Below are positions 7,970 through 15,803 of a stretch of 64,000 nt of DNA, piece after piece (within the stretch, counting starts at the first letter, position 1; each line of letters opens with the position of its first letter). The notes beneath the pieces are model-generated. The model did not search any database. It was not told the origin of the DNA and worked only from the letters and a program-made list of their open reading frames with translations. The position numbers and the translations under genes are program-made. This DNA comes from Erythrobacter sp. HL-111 (GTDB taxonomy: Bacteria > Pseudomonadota > Alphaproteobacteria > Sphingomonadales > Sphingomonadaceae). The stretch lies in NCBI RefSeq assembly GCF_900105095.1, contig NZ_LT629743.1:868001-932000 (forward strand). Direction: 5' to 3'.

Positions 7970-9369
7970 GCCGCTACCGGGCAGAGCACGGCGGCGAGGC
8001 TGCGCGAGACGGTTTTGGCGAGCTCCTCCGCGGTGAAGGCCGGACCGGCGAGCCGCGCGGCCTCGCCGTGGAGCCAGACGGCCTCGCAGGCCGCCTCGAA
8101 CGGCTCGCGCCCGGTGGCGAGCCGGCTCGCGATGATCCCGGCCAGCACGTCGCCCGTGCCCGCGACCGACAGCCAGCTCGGCGAAGGCGGCGCGAGCGCC
8201 AGCCTCCCGTCCGGGGCGGCGACGACGGTATCCGGCCCCTTGGCGACGACGATCATCCCGCTGGTCGCGGCAAGCGCGCGCGCCCGGTCCCGGCGACCCT
8301 CGGCCCGCACCGCGAAGCTTTCGCACAGGGTCGCAAGTTCGCCGTCATGGGGCGTGGCGACGAAGGCGGCCTCGCCGAGCATTTCGGGGCGCAGCAGCAC
8401 CAGCGCATCGGCATCGAGCACGCCCGGCCTGCCCGCGGCGAGGACCGTTTCGAGCCGCCCGTGCGGCCCCTCCCCCCGGCCGAGCCCCGGCCCGCACAGC
8501 AGCGCGTCGATCCGCTCGTCCCCGAGAGCCTCGGCCAGCGGGCGCGTTTCGACCACGAGATCGGCGGGCGGTGCGGCGGGCGCGGTGTCGGCGAGCAGCT
8601 TGACATAGCCCGCCCCCGAACGCTGCGCGGCAAGGGCCGAAAGCAGGCTCGCCCCCGGCATCTCGCCCGCGACGACCGCGCACAGGCCGCGGCAATACTT
8701 GTGGCTGTCGCGCTCAGGCGGAGGGATCGCCGGCCGCCCGATCAGCCGCGCCGCTCCCTCGACCGGGGCGATGCCGATGGGCACGAGCTTCAGCCGACCC
8801 ATCTTCGCGCGGCCCGGCAGGCTCCAATGGGCAAACTTCCAGGCGCCGAGCGCGAGGGTCACGTCAAAGGCGGGCAGTTTCTCGCCCAGCAGCGCGCCGC
8901 TGTCGCTGGCGATCCCCGAAGGCAGGTCCACCGCGATCCGCAGCGGGTGCCGCGCGGCAAGATCGCGCAGCAACAGCGCGAGTTCCCCCGACAGCGGGCG
9001 GGCGAGGCCGGTGCCGAACAGGCAGTCGACGAAGACCTGCCCGCCGACCTCCCCGCCCGAAGAGCGGACCGGCCCGCAAAACCGCGCGCGCGCCGTGCGG
9101 GCAGCATCCGTCGCGGGTTCGATCGGAGCGACCACCTCGACCGGGTTTCCCGCCTCGGCAAGTCGGCGGGCGATGACATAGCCGTCGCCGCCGTTGTTGC
9201 CGGGTCCGCACAGCACCGTGACCGGGCGCCCGGCGGCGATGCGGCGGATCCATTCGGCCGCGCCCCCGGCGGCGGTCTCCATCAGCTCCGACACGCTCGT
9301 CCCGGCATCGAAGATCGCCTGTTCGGCGGCCTGCATCTGCGCGGCGGTGAGGATCTGCCCGCCGTTCAT
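7966..9369 (-). CDS. nnr: Bifunctional NAD(P)H-hydrate epimerase / ADP-dependent dehydratase
   Basis: A 467-residue fusion of YjeF_N (NAD(P)HX epimerase) and the ribokinase-like carbohydrate kinase domain (ADP-dependent NAD(P)HX dehydratase). It repairs damaged hydrated NAD(P)H. The epimerase part shows CGPGNNGGDGYVIAR (~54-68) and the conserved VDCLFGTGL and AVDLPSGI. The dehydratase part shows GSGAGYVK-type sequence (RSGAGYVKL), CGPGLGR, the TPHDGE motif and the catalytic loop SVAGTGDVLAGI. ATG at 9369 overlaps the preceding lipoprotein stop (ATGA), and the gene overlaps the downstream methyltransferase by 4 bp. Confidence 0.92.
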   Translation of the reverse strand: MNGGQILTAAQMQAAEQAIFDAGTSVSELMETAAGGAAEWIRRIAAGRPVTVLCGPGNNGGDGYVIARRLAEAGNPVEVVAPIEPATDAARTARARFCGPVRSSGGEVGGQVFVDCLFGTGLARPLSGELALLLRDLAARHPLRIAVDLPSGIASDSGALLGEKLPAFDVTLALGAWKFAHWSLPGRAKMGRLKLVPIGIAPVEGAARLIGRPAIPPPERDSHKYCRGLCAVVAGEMPGASLLSALAAQRSGAGYVKLLADTAPAAPPADLVVETRPLAEALGDERIDALLCGPGLGRGEGPHGRLETVLAAGRPGVLDADALVLLRPEMLGEAAFVATPHDGELATLCESFAVRAEGRRDRARALAATSGMIVVAKGPDTVVAAPDGRLALAPPSPSWLSVAGTGDVLAGIIASRLATGREPFEAACEAVWLHGEAARLAGPAFTAEELAKTVSRSLAAVLCPVAA

Positions 9370-9701
9370 TCCGCCTCGCCCGGCGGCGGGAGGCGGTAGC
9401 GGTCGCCCGCGATGGCGAATTCGATGCCGCCCGCCGGATCCTGCGCGACCATGACGAGCGGATCGGCCCCGTCGAGCGGGAGGAGGCCGCCTCCCTCCCG
9501 CACGAAGCGCCGGAATCCGCCGCCGGGATGATGGATGACGAGCGCTTCTCCCGCCGCGATTTCGACCGTGCAGTCGCGCGCGAAATCGGCCCCCGGGCCG
9601 ATCGCGCATTCGATCGCTTCGCCCTGCGGCGGGCCCGCTTCCGGCCCGCAGGCCGCGAGCGCGGGCGCAAGTGCCAGGGCGAGCGCGCTAGATGTCCGCA
9701 A
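9366..9701 (-). CDS. Small hypothetical lipoprotein
   Basis: A predicted lipoprotein of about 111 residues. No ATG fits, and the best start is TTG at 9701, which overlaps the end of ilvD by 14 bp and follows a GGAG motif. From there the protein begins [19 protein letters not shown], a compact type II signal with the lipid Cys at residue 18. The mature part is short, acidic and beta-rich ([48 protein letters not shown]). It looks like a small conserved envelope protein of sphingomonads. No function is recognised. Its place between ilvD and nnr in one coupled run is its only context. Confidence 0.6.
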   Translation of the reverse strand: MRTSSALALALAPALAACGPEAGPPQGEAIECAIGPGADFARDCTVEIAAGEALVIHHPGGGFRRFVREGGGLLPLDGADPLVMVAQDPAGGIEFAIAGDRYRLPPPGEAE

Positions 9702-11409
9702 AGCAGTGCGTCTCCGCCTTCGCTCCCGGATGGGTGAGCGCCCCGTAGCGCGCCGGGCCGACCGTTTGCGAATAGCGCCAGAGCGTGCCCGACCGGTAAT
9801 CATGCTCGCGCGGTTGCCACGCCTTGCGCCGTTCTTCCAGCACCGTTTCGTCGACCTCGAGATCGATCGTGCCCAGGGTGGCATCGATCGCAATGATGTC
9901 CCCGTCCTCTACCAAGGCGATCGGGCCGCATTCGGCGGCTTCCGGCCCGACATGGCCGATGCAGAAGCCCCGCGTCGCGCCCGAAAAGCGCCCGTCGGTG
10001 ATGAGCGCGACCTTCTCGCCCATGCCCTGACCGTAGAGCGCGGCGGTGGTTGAAAGCATTTCGCGCATCCCGGGCCCACCCTTGGGCCCTTCGTAGCGGA
10101 TGACGATCACGCTCCCTTCGGCGATGTCGCGCGCCTCCACGGCGGCGAAGGCGTCCTCCTCCCGGTCGAACACGCGCGCAGGGCCGCTGAATTGCAGCCG
10201 CGCCATGCCGGCGACCTTCACGATCGCCCCGTCGGGTGCGAGCGAGCCCCTGAGGCCGACGACCCCGCCGGTTGGCGTGATCGGGTTCGAGACTTCGTAG
10301 AACACCTTCTGGTCGGGGTTCCAGGTGATCTCCTCGATGTTCTCGCCCAGCGTCCTGCCGGTCACCGTGATCGGTTCGGGATCGATGAACCCGCCGTCGA
10401 GCAGGGTCTTGAGCGCCATGTAGACCCCGCCCGCCTCGTGCATGTCCTTGGCGACATACTTCCCGCCGGGCTTGAGGTCCGCGATGTAGGGCGTCGTCTT
10501 GAAAACCTCTGCGACGTCGAACAGGTCGAAATCGATCCCCGCCTCGTTCGCCATGGCGGGCAGGTGGAGCGCCGCGTTGGTCGAGCCCCCGGTCGCCGCA
10601 ACCACCCGCGCCGCGTTCATGAAGGCCGCGCGGGTGCAGATGTCGCGCGGGCGCAGCTGCTTTTCGACGAGGGTCATCACCTGCCTGCCGGCGGCGCGCG
10701 CGATTTCCTCGCGCGACTTGTAAGGAGCAGGCGCCATGTTGCTGTTGGGCAAAGATAATCCGATCGCCTCCCCGACACAGGCCATGGTGTTCGCCGTGAA
10801 CTGGCCGCCGCAGGCGCCGTGGCCGGGGCAGGCGACCTTTTCGAGCGCGATCAGCTCGGTCAGCGGGCAATTGCCCGCCGCGTGCTGGCCGACCGCCTCG
10901 AACACGTCGACCACGGTCACATCCTCGCCCTTGTAGGTGCCGGGCAGGATCGATCCGCCATAGACGAAGATCGAGGGCACATTTAGCCGCAGCATCGCCA
11001 TCATCATGCCCGGCAGGCTCTTGTCGCAGCCGGCGAAGCCGACCAGCGCGTCGTAGCAATGGCCGCGCACCGAAAGCTCGACCGAATCCGCGATCACCTC
11101 GCGGCTGACGAGCGAGCTTTTCATGCCCTGGTGGCCCATCGCGATCCCGTCGGTGACGGTGATCGTGTTGAAGCGGCGTGGGGTCCCTCCCCCTGCGATG
11201 ACGCCCTCGCGCGCGATGTCGGCTTGCGCGTTCAATGTCGTGTTGCACGGCGCGCTGTCGTTCCCGGCGCTGACCACCCCGACGAAGGGCCGGTTGATCT
11301 CCTCCTCGGTCATGCCCATCGCATAGTAATAGGAGCGGTGCGGCGCGCGTTCCGGGCCGAGAGAGACGTGGCGGCTGGGCAGTTTCGACTTGTCGAAGCG
11401 TTCGGACAT
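9688..11409 (-). CDS. ilvD: Dihydroxy-acid dehydratase
   Basis: A 573-residue enzyme of branched-chain amino-acid and pantothenate synthesis; it dehydrates 2,3-dihydroxy-3-methylbutanoate and the ethyl analogue to 2-oxo acids. Putative Fe-S ligands are C55 (SAPCN), C128 (GCDKSLPGM) and C200 (GHGACGG). The C-terminal signatures [11 protein letters not shown] and GHVGPEA are intact. ATG at 11409 follows GGGAAAG at a normal distance. Length is typical for the family. No leader peptide or attenuator was recognised in the 43 bp upstream. Confidence 0.97.
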   Translation of the reverse strand: MSERFDKSKLPSRHVSLGPERAPHRSYYYAMGMTEEEINRPFVGVVSAGNDSAPCNTTLNAQADIAREGVIAGGGTPRRFNTITVTDGIAMGHQGMKSSLVSREVIADSVELSVRGHCYDALVGFAGCDKSLPGMMMAMLRLNVPSIFVYGGSILPGTYKGEDVTVVDVFEAVGQHAAGNCPLTELIALEKVACPGHGACGGQFTANTMACVGEAIGLSLPNSNMAPAPYKSREEIARAAGRQVMTLVEKQLRPRDICTRAAFMNAARVVAATGGSTNAALHLPAMANEAGIDFDLFDVAEVFKTTPYIADLKPGGKYVAKDMHEAGGVYMALKTLLDGGFIDPEPITVTGRTLGENIEEITWNPDQKVFYEVSNPITPTGGVVGLRGSLAPDGAIVKVAGMARLQFSGPARVFDREEDAFAAVEARDIAEGSVIVIRYEGPKGGPGMREMLSTTAALYGQGMGEKVALITDGRFSGATRGFCIGHVGPEAAECGPIALVEDGDIIAIDATLGTIDLEVDETVLEERRKAWQPREHDYRSGTLWRYSQTVGPARYGALTHPGAKAETHCFADI

Positions 11410-11452
11410 TTTCTTTCCCGTCACTGGCTGTTTCGCGCAACAGCCCCTGCCT

Positions 11453-12187
11453 TCAGGAAAGCGCCAGCGCAACCCTTCCCGCGACATCGGCGATGATGTC
11501 GGCCCAGCGCGATTGCCGGGAGCGGGTGGCGATGTGGTCCTGCCGGATCTCGAAGAAGCAATAGGGCCGCCCGTGCGCCTCGGCGTGGCGGTTCATCGTG
11601 GCGTTCAGTTCCGCGCCCGAATAGGGCTGGTTCTCGCCGACACGGAGCCCTTCGTCGCGCAGCAGGCGGATCGCGTGGCGCGCGGCGCGATCATCGGTGT
11701 TCCACAGCAGGGAGACGTCCCACGGGCGCTCCTCGTCGGTCGAGGCCATGCGCGGGGTGAAGGAGTGGAGCGAGAGGATCAGGTCCGGCTGCGCGGCATC
11801 GAACCATCGTTCGAGCGCGGCGTGATAGGGGCGGTGGAATCGCGCCAGGCGCGCTTCGACATCCGCGCCGACATTGCCGGGGATGACATGGCCGTCGCTC
11901 GTTTCCGGCACGACGCCCGGATGATCCTCGTCGCGGTGGAGGTCGCAGACGAGGCGGCTTACCGTGGCGAGATGGGCGGCGATGCCGCGGCGTCCGGCCA
12001 TGCGCTCCGCAACCCCCGCGACGCCGATATCGAGGGCGATATGCTCCTCGAGCAATGCGGGCGCGATGCCGAGGTCGATGTCTTGGGGAACGAAGTTCGA
12101 GGCGTGGTCGGCGACGCTGACGATAACGGGCTCGCCGGGAATGCGCCGGACCTCGCCGACATGGCGATAGGGCTGGCCCTCGATCAT
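11453..12187 (-). CDS. N-formylglutamate amidohydrolase family protein
   Basis: A 244-residue protein of the N-formylglutamate deformylase/amidohydrolase family, which releases formate from N-formylglutamate in histidine breakdown. Metal-site candidates are visible in [21 protein letters not shown] and SLHSFTPRM. Histidine-utilisation genes are absent nearby, so it may act on a related substrate. The start codon overlaps the ispE stop (ATGA), a pairing that suggests co-translation rather than shared chemistry. Family assignment is good; substrate is uncertain. Confidence 0.85.
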   Translation of the reverse strand: MIEGQPYRHVGEVRRIPGEPVIVSVADHASNFVPQDIDLGIAPALLEEHIALDIGVAGVAERMAGRRGIAAHLATVSRLVCDLHRDEDHPGVVPETSDGHVIPGNVGADVEARLARFHRPYHAALERWFDAAQPDLILSLHSFTPRMASTDEERPWDVSLLWNTDDRAARHAIRLLRDEGLRVGENQPYSGAELNATMNRHAEAHGRPYCFFEIRQDHIATRSRQSRWADIIADVAGRVALALS

Positions 12188-13110
12188 CTGAGCTTGCCCG
12201 CGAGTTGCCACCAGCCCGGACGATCCGCCGCGATGCGCCTTGCCGCCGCATCCCGGTCCGCTTCGCTGTCGTAGAGCGCGAAACAGCTCGCGCCCGAACC
12301 GGACATTCGGGCAAGCCAGGGCGATGTGTCCTCGATCGCGTCGAGCACCTCGCGGATCACCGGGCACAGGAAAATGGCGGGGGGTTCGAGATCATTGCGC
12401 CCCTCGAAGGCGATGTGCCGCGCGGGGCCTTGGGGCAGGCCGCCGCGGTCCTTGCCATCCCCAATATTGGCCCATGCCTTGAACACGGGCCCGGTCGCGA
12501 GCGGCACGCGCGGATTAACGAGGAGGACGGGCATTCCAGCCATGTCGTTCTCGACCGGCTCCAGCTCTGTCCCGGTCCCCCGGCCGATCGCCATGTCGGA
12601 ACGCACGCAGCAGGGCACGTCTGCTCCCAAAGCAGATGCGCGCTCCAGCCAGTCGTCGGGCAGGCCGTGGAGCGCCTCGACGATGCGGAACACCGCCCCC
12701 GCATCGGCCGACCCTCCGCCGAGGCCGGCCGCGACGGGAAGGTTCTTCTCGAGCGTAATGGCGAGGCCCTGCGAGCGCGGCAGCGCGGAGAGTGTGCGGG
12801 CGACGAGATTATCGGACGTTTCACTCCTCCCCCCGAGAGGGGGGAGGTCGGGAGGGGGGCTTGCTTCGGTCAGATGATCGGACGGCGGTCCCCCCACCCC
12901 CAACCCCTCCCCCGTGGGGAGGGGAGATGCATCGAGCGATCCGGCGAATTCGCCCACCACGTGCAGGCTGTCCTGCTCCGCCGGAGAGGCGCTCAGCACA
13001 TCGCCCGCATCGACGAAGGCGAACAGGGTTTCAAGCTCGTGATACCCGTCCTCCCGCCGCCTGCGGACGTGCAGCGCGAGGTTGATCTTGGCGTAGGCGG
13101 TTTCGCGCAT
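12184..13110 (-). CDS. ispE: 4-diphosphocytidyl-2-C-methyl-D-erythritol kinase (with in-frame repeat insertion)
   Basis: A 308-residue GHMP kinase of the MEP isoprenoid pathway, an essential step. The catalytic/start region is AYAKINLALHV. The ATP loop is LPVAAGLGGGSADAGA (~124-139), and the C-terminal motif is MSGSGASCFALY. Residues 61-98, between GEFAGSLD and SDNLVARTL, are an extra Pro/Gly-rich segment absent from ordinary IspE. They are encoded by a palindromic repeat (12817-12930) inserted without breaking the frame, immediately before the conserved DNL motif, probably a surface loop. The start at 13110 has GGAGGAA at 13116-13122, part of another repeat copy, as its ribosome site. Confidence 0.93.
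   Translation of the reverse strand: MRETAYAKINLALHVRRRREDGYHELETLFAFVDAGDVLSASPAEQDSLHVVGEFAGSLDASPLPTGEGLGVGGPPSDHLTEASPPPDLPPLGGRSETSDNLVARTLSALPRSQGLAITLEKNLPVAAGLGGGSADAGAVFRIVEALHGLPDDWLERASALGADVPCCVRSDMAIGRGTGTELEPVENDMAGMPVLLVNPRVPLATGPVFKAWANIGDGKDRGGLPQGPARHIAFEGRNDLEPPAIFLCPVIREVLDAIEDTSPWLARMSGSGASCFALYDSEADRDAAARRIAADRPGWWQLAGKLR
12817..12930. repeat. Palindromic repeat inserted in frame in ispE
   Basis: This 114-bp G/C-rich insertion contains two hairpins: CCTCCCCCC-GAGA-GGGGGGAGG (about 12825-12847) and CCCCTCCCC-CGT-GGGGAGGGG (12904-12924, perfect 9-bp arms). Its length is a multiple of three, and it has no stop codon in the ispE frame. It belongs to the repeat family found at several other places in the window. 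Confidence 0.8.
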
Positions 13111-13116
13111 CTTAGT

Positions 13117-13243
13117 TCCTCCCCGCACCGGGGAGGTGGCAGTCGCTGCAAGCGACTGACGGAGGGGACTCTCCGCCGGGACTGGTGCTTGCCGCTCTGC
13201 CCCTCCACCACTTCGTGGTCCCCCTCCCCGGAAGCGGGGAGGA
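13117..13243. repeat. Composite palindromic repeat between ispE and the ETF-QO gene
   Basis: The 140-bp gap is almost entirely repeat. It has CCTCCCC-GCACC-GGGGAGG (13118-13136), AGTCGCT-GCA-AGCGACT (13141-13157), and CCCCTCCACCA-CTTCG-TGGT followed by CCCCTCCCC-GGAAGC-GGGGAGG (13200-13242). The last part matches the reverse complement of 63850-63894. The first arm provides the GGAGGAA ahead of the ispE start. Confidence 0.8.
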
Positions 13244-13250
13244 TCACCGG

Positions 13251-14897
13251 CTACATATTCGGATAATTCGGCCCGCCGCCGCCTTCCGGCGTCACCCAGT
13301 TGATGTTCTGGTTGGGGTCCTTGATGTCGCAGGTCTTGCAGTGGACGCAGTTCTGCGAATTGATCACGAATTGCGGCTCCTTGCCCTCTTCCTCGACCCA
13401 TTCGTAGACGCCTGCCGGGCAATAGCGTGCCGACGGGCCGCCATAGACCTCGAGCTCGCTTTCCTTCTGCAGCTCGCGATCCTTGAGCTGAAGGTGGCAG
13501 GGCTGGTCCTCGGCGTGGTTGGTGTAGCTGAAGGCGACGTTGGTGAGCTTGTCGAAGCTGATCCGGCCATCGGGCTTGGGATAGTCGATCTTGGGATACA
13601 TGTCCGCGCGGCCGGTCATCTCGTGGTCGCGGTGGTGCTTCATGCTGATCGGCAGGCCGATCTTCAGCGTGCGCATCCACATGTCGATCCCCGCGATCGC
13701 GGTGCCGAGGTCGCCGCCATACTTGGCGACGGCAGGCTGCGCGTTCCGGACCTTCTTCAGCTCGTCCGCGATCCAGCTCGAACGCAGGTTGCTGTCATAA
13801 TCCGAAAGCTCGGTCTTCTCGTGGCCCGCCGCGATCGCCGCGGCGATGCTTTCGGCAGCGAGCATCCCGCTCTTCATCGCGGTGTGGCTGCCCTTGATCC
13901 GCGGCACGTTGACGAAGCCTGCCGCGCAGCCGATCAGCGCGCCGCCGGGGAAGGCGAGCCTGGGCACGGACTGCCAGCCGCCCTCGTTGATCGCGCGCGC
14001 GCCATAGGCGACACGCTTGCCGCCTTCGAGATATTCGCGGATCGCCGGATGGTGCTTCCAGCGCTGGAATTCCTGGTAGGGCGATACCCAGGGGTTCTTG
14101 TAATCGAGCGCGGTGACGAAACCGATCGCCACCTGGCCGTTCGCCTGGTGGTAGAGGAAGCCCCCGCCCCAGGTGTCGCTTTCGGTAAGCGGCCAGCCCT
14201 GCGTGTGGATGACGCGGCCCGGCACGTGCTTCTTGGGATCGATGTCCCACAATTCCTTGATGCCGAGGCCATAGACCTGCGGCTGGCAATTCGCCTCGAG
14301 GTCGAACTTCGCCTTCATCCGCTTGGTCAGCGAACCGCGCGCGCCTTCGGCAAAGAGCGTGTACTTGGCGTGGATTTCCATGCCCGGCTCGTAATCGGGC
14401 TTCTTCTCGCCATTGGCATCGACGCCCATGTCCTGCGTGATCACGCCCGCGACCGCGCCGTCGTCGTCGAAGATCACGTCGGCGGCGGGAAAGCCCGGAA
14501 AAACCATCACGCCGAGCGCCTCGGCCTGTTCGCCGAGCCAGCGGGTCATGTTGCCGAGCGAGCCGGTGTAGCAGCCCTTATTGCTCATCAGCGGGGGCAT
14601 GATCGCGTGCGGGAGCGAGGTCTTGCCGGATTTCGACAGCATCCAGTGCCAGTTGTCGGTCACCGGCGTTTCGGCCATCGGGCAGCCATTGTCGCGCCAG
14701 TCGGGCAGGAGTTCGTCCAATGCCTTGGGATCAATCACCGCGCCCGACAGGATGTGCGCCCCGATCTCGGAGCCTTTCTCGAGCACGATGACCTCGAGTT
14801 CCTCGTTGATCTGCTTGAGCCGGATCGCGGCGGACAGGCCGGCCGGCCCGCCCCCCACGATGACGACATCGCAAGGCATTGATTCACGTTCGCTCAT
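13251..14897 (-). CDS. Electron transfer flavoprotein-ubiquinone oxidoreductase
   Basis: A 548-residue membrane-associated flavo/iron-sulfur enzyme that passes electrons from ETF (fatty-acid and amino-acid oxidation) to ubiquinone. The FAD-binding GxGxxG region is VVIVGGGPAGLSAAIRL at the N-terminus. GGWQSVPRLAFPGGALIGCAAG is in the middle. The [4Fe-4S] cluster cysteines are at the C-terminus (ARYCPAGVYEW and NCVHCKTCDIKDP). The start at 14897 fits full-length family members. It is divergent from the UDG-like gene, with 135 bp between them that should hold both promoters. Confidence 0.96.
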   Translation of the reverse strand: MSERESMPCDVVIVGGGPAGLSAAIRLKQINEELEVIVLEKGSEIGAHILSGAVIDPKALDELLPDWRDNGCPMAETPVTDNWHWMLSKSGKTSLPHAIMPPLMSNKGCYTGSLGNMTRWLGEQAEALGVMVFPGFPAADVIFDDDGAVAGVITQDMGVDANGEKKPDYEPGMEIHAKYTLFAEGARGSLTKRMKAKFDLEANCQPQVYGLGIKELWDIDPKKHVPGRVIHTQGWPLTESDTWGGGFLYHQANGQVAIGFVTALDYKNPWVSPYQEFQRWKHHPAIREYLEGGKRVAYGARAINEGGWQSVPRLAFPGGALIGCAAGFVNVPRIKGSHTAMKSGMLAAESIAAAIAAGHEKTELSDYDSNLRSSWIADELKKVRNAQPAVAKYGGDLGTAIAGIDMWMRTLKIGLPISMKHHRDHEMTGRADMYPKIDYPKPDGRISFDKLTNVAFSYTNHAEDQPCHLQLKDRELQKESELEVYGGPSARYCPAGVYEWVEEEGKEPQFVINSQNCVHCKTCDIKDPNQNINWVTPEGGGGPNYPNM

Positions 14898-15032
14898 GCG
14901 CTTCTCTTGTAACTCTTGTTTCCGGCTGAGCGCCCGAAGGCGCCTGGGGGTGCCCCGCCCCGATCTATCGAACTTCGGCCTCTTGCACTTGCTAACTGCC
15001 CCCCGGACAGTCAAGACCCGCATTGGACGAGA

Positions 15033-15803
15033 ATGACCGCTGCCGACCCCGACCTTGCCCGCGAAATCGCCGCCCACCGGGCCTGGTGGGAGCTCGCCGG
15101 TGTCGATTGCGATTTCGCCGATAACGCTACGGCATGGCTGGCCGAACCGGTCGCCCCGCCGCCTGCGGGCGAGCCTGCGGCGGCGCGGGAGCGGGCCGGT
15201 GTCGCATCATCCGGGCCGGCAGTTGCGGAAAAAGCACCAGCGCCCGGCCTGCTCGGCGATTCGCCGCCGGAAACGCCGGAGGCCTTCCGTGAATGGTGGC
15301 TCGCCGCGCCCGGCCTCGATGCGATCGGCCCGCGCGGGCGCGTTCCCCCGCGCGGGCAGGCGGGTGCGGCGCTGATGGTCCTCGTGGTCCATCCCGAGGA
15401 GGGCGACGCCGGGCGCCTGCTCGCCGGGCCGCAGGGCCGCCTGCTCGATGCGATCCTCGCGGCGATGGGGATCGCGCCCGACGAGGCCTACATCGCCTCG
15501 GCCCTGCCGCGCTTCACGCCGCTGGCCGATTGCGAAGCCGAGGCCCGGCGCGGCATGGCCGAGGTCCTTTCGCACCACATCGCGCTCGCCTCCCCGCAGC
15601 GGATCGTCGCGTTTGGCACAGGACTGGCCGATCTTCTGGGACCGGACGCGAAAAAGGATTACGTGAATTTACCTGGTATTCACCATGAGCCCGGCAACGT
15701 GCCGGTGCTGTTGAGCGGGGACCTCGAAAGCCTCATGAGCATGTCGCACCTCAAGGCACAGTTCTGGCGGAGATGGATCGAATGGTCGGGCGAGCTCGTG
15801 TGA
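15033..15803 (+). CDS. Uracil-DNA glycosylase superfamily-like protein (degenerate)
   Basis: A 256-residue protein whose residues ~110-250 follow the family 4/5 UDG fold pattern: MVLVVHPEEGDAGRLLAGPQGRLLDAI corresponds to the usual GEAPG...FVGRAGQLLD block, and YIASALPRFTP to the YITNVVKCRP block. The catalytic GEAPG-type motif reads VHPEEG here and the family-4 Fe-S cysteines are not evident. Uracil excision may therefore be lost and a structural or DNA-binding role is possible. The N-terminal ~100 residues are Ala/Pro-rich. It overlaps the lytic transglycosylase gene downstream. Superfamily membership is inferred from pattern only. Confidence 0.65.
   Translation: MTAADPDLAREIAAHRAWWELAGVDCDFADNATAWLAEPVAPPPAGEPAAARERAGVASSGPAVAEKAPAPGLLGDSPPETPEAFREWWLAAPGLDAIGPRGRVPPRGQAGAALMVLVVHPEEGDAGRLLAGPQGRLLDAILAAMGIAPDEAYIASALPRFTPLADCEAEARRGMAEVLSHHIALASPQRIVAFGTGLADLLGPDAKKDYVNLPGIHHEPGNVPVLLSGDLESLMSMSHLKAQFWRRWIEWSGELV

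Noticed and set aside
10418..11350. Possible riboswitch or attenuator for ilvD
   Set aside because: The only upstream non-coding DNA is 43 bp (11410-11452), too short for a leader of either type, and no leader peptide with branched-chain codons was seen.
11059..11496. Antisense open frames over ilvD
   Set aside because: They have no domain, no ribosome site and lie wholly opposite a conserved gene.
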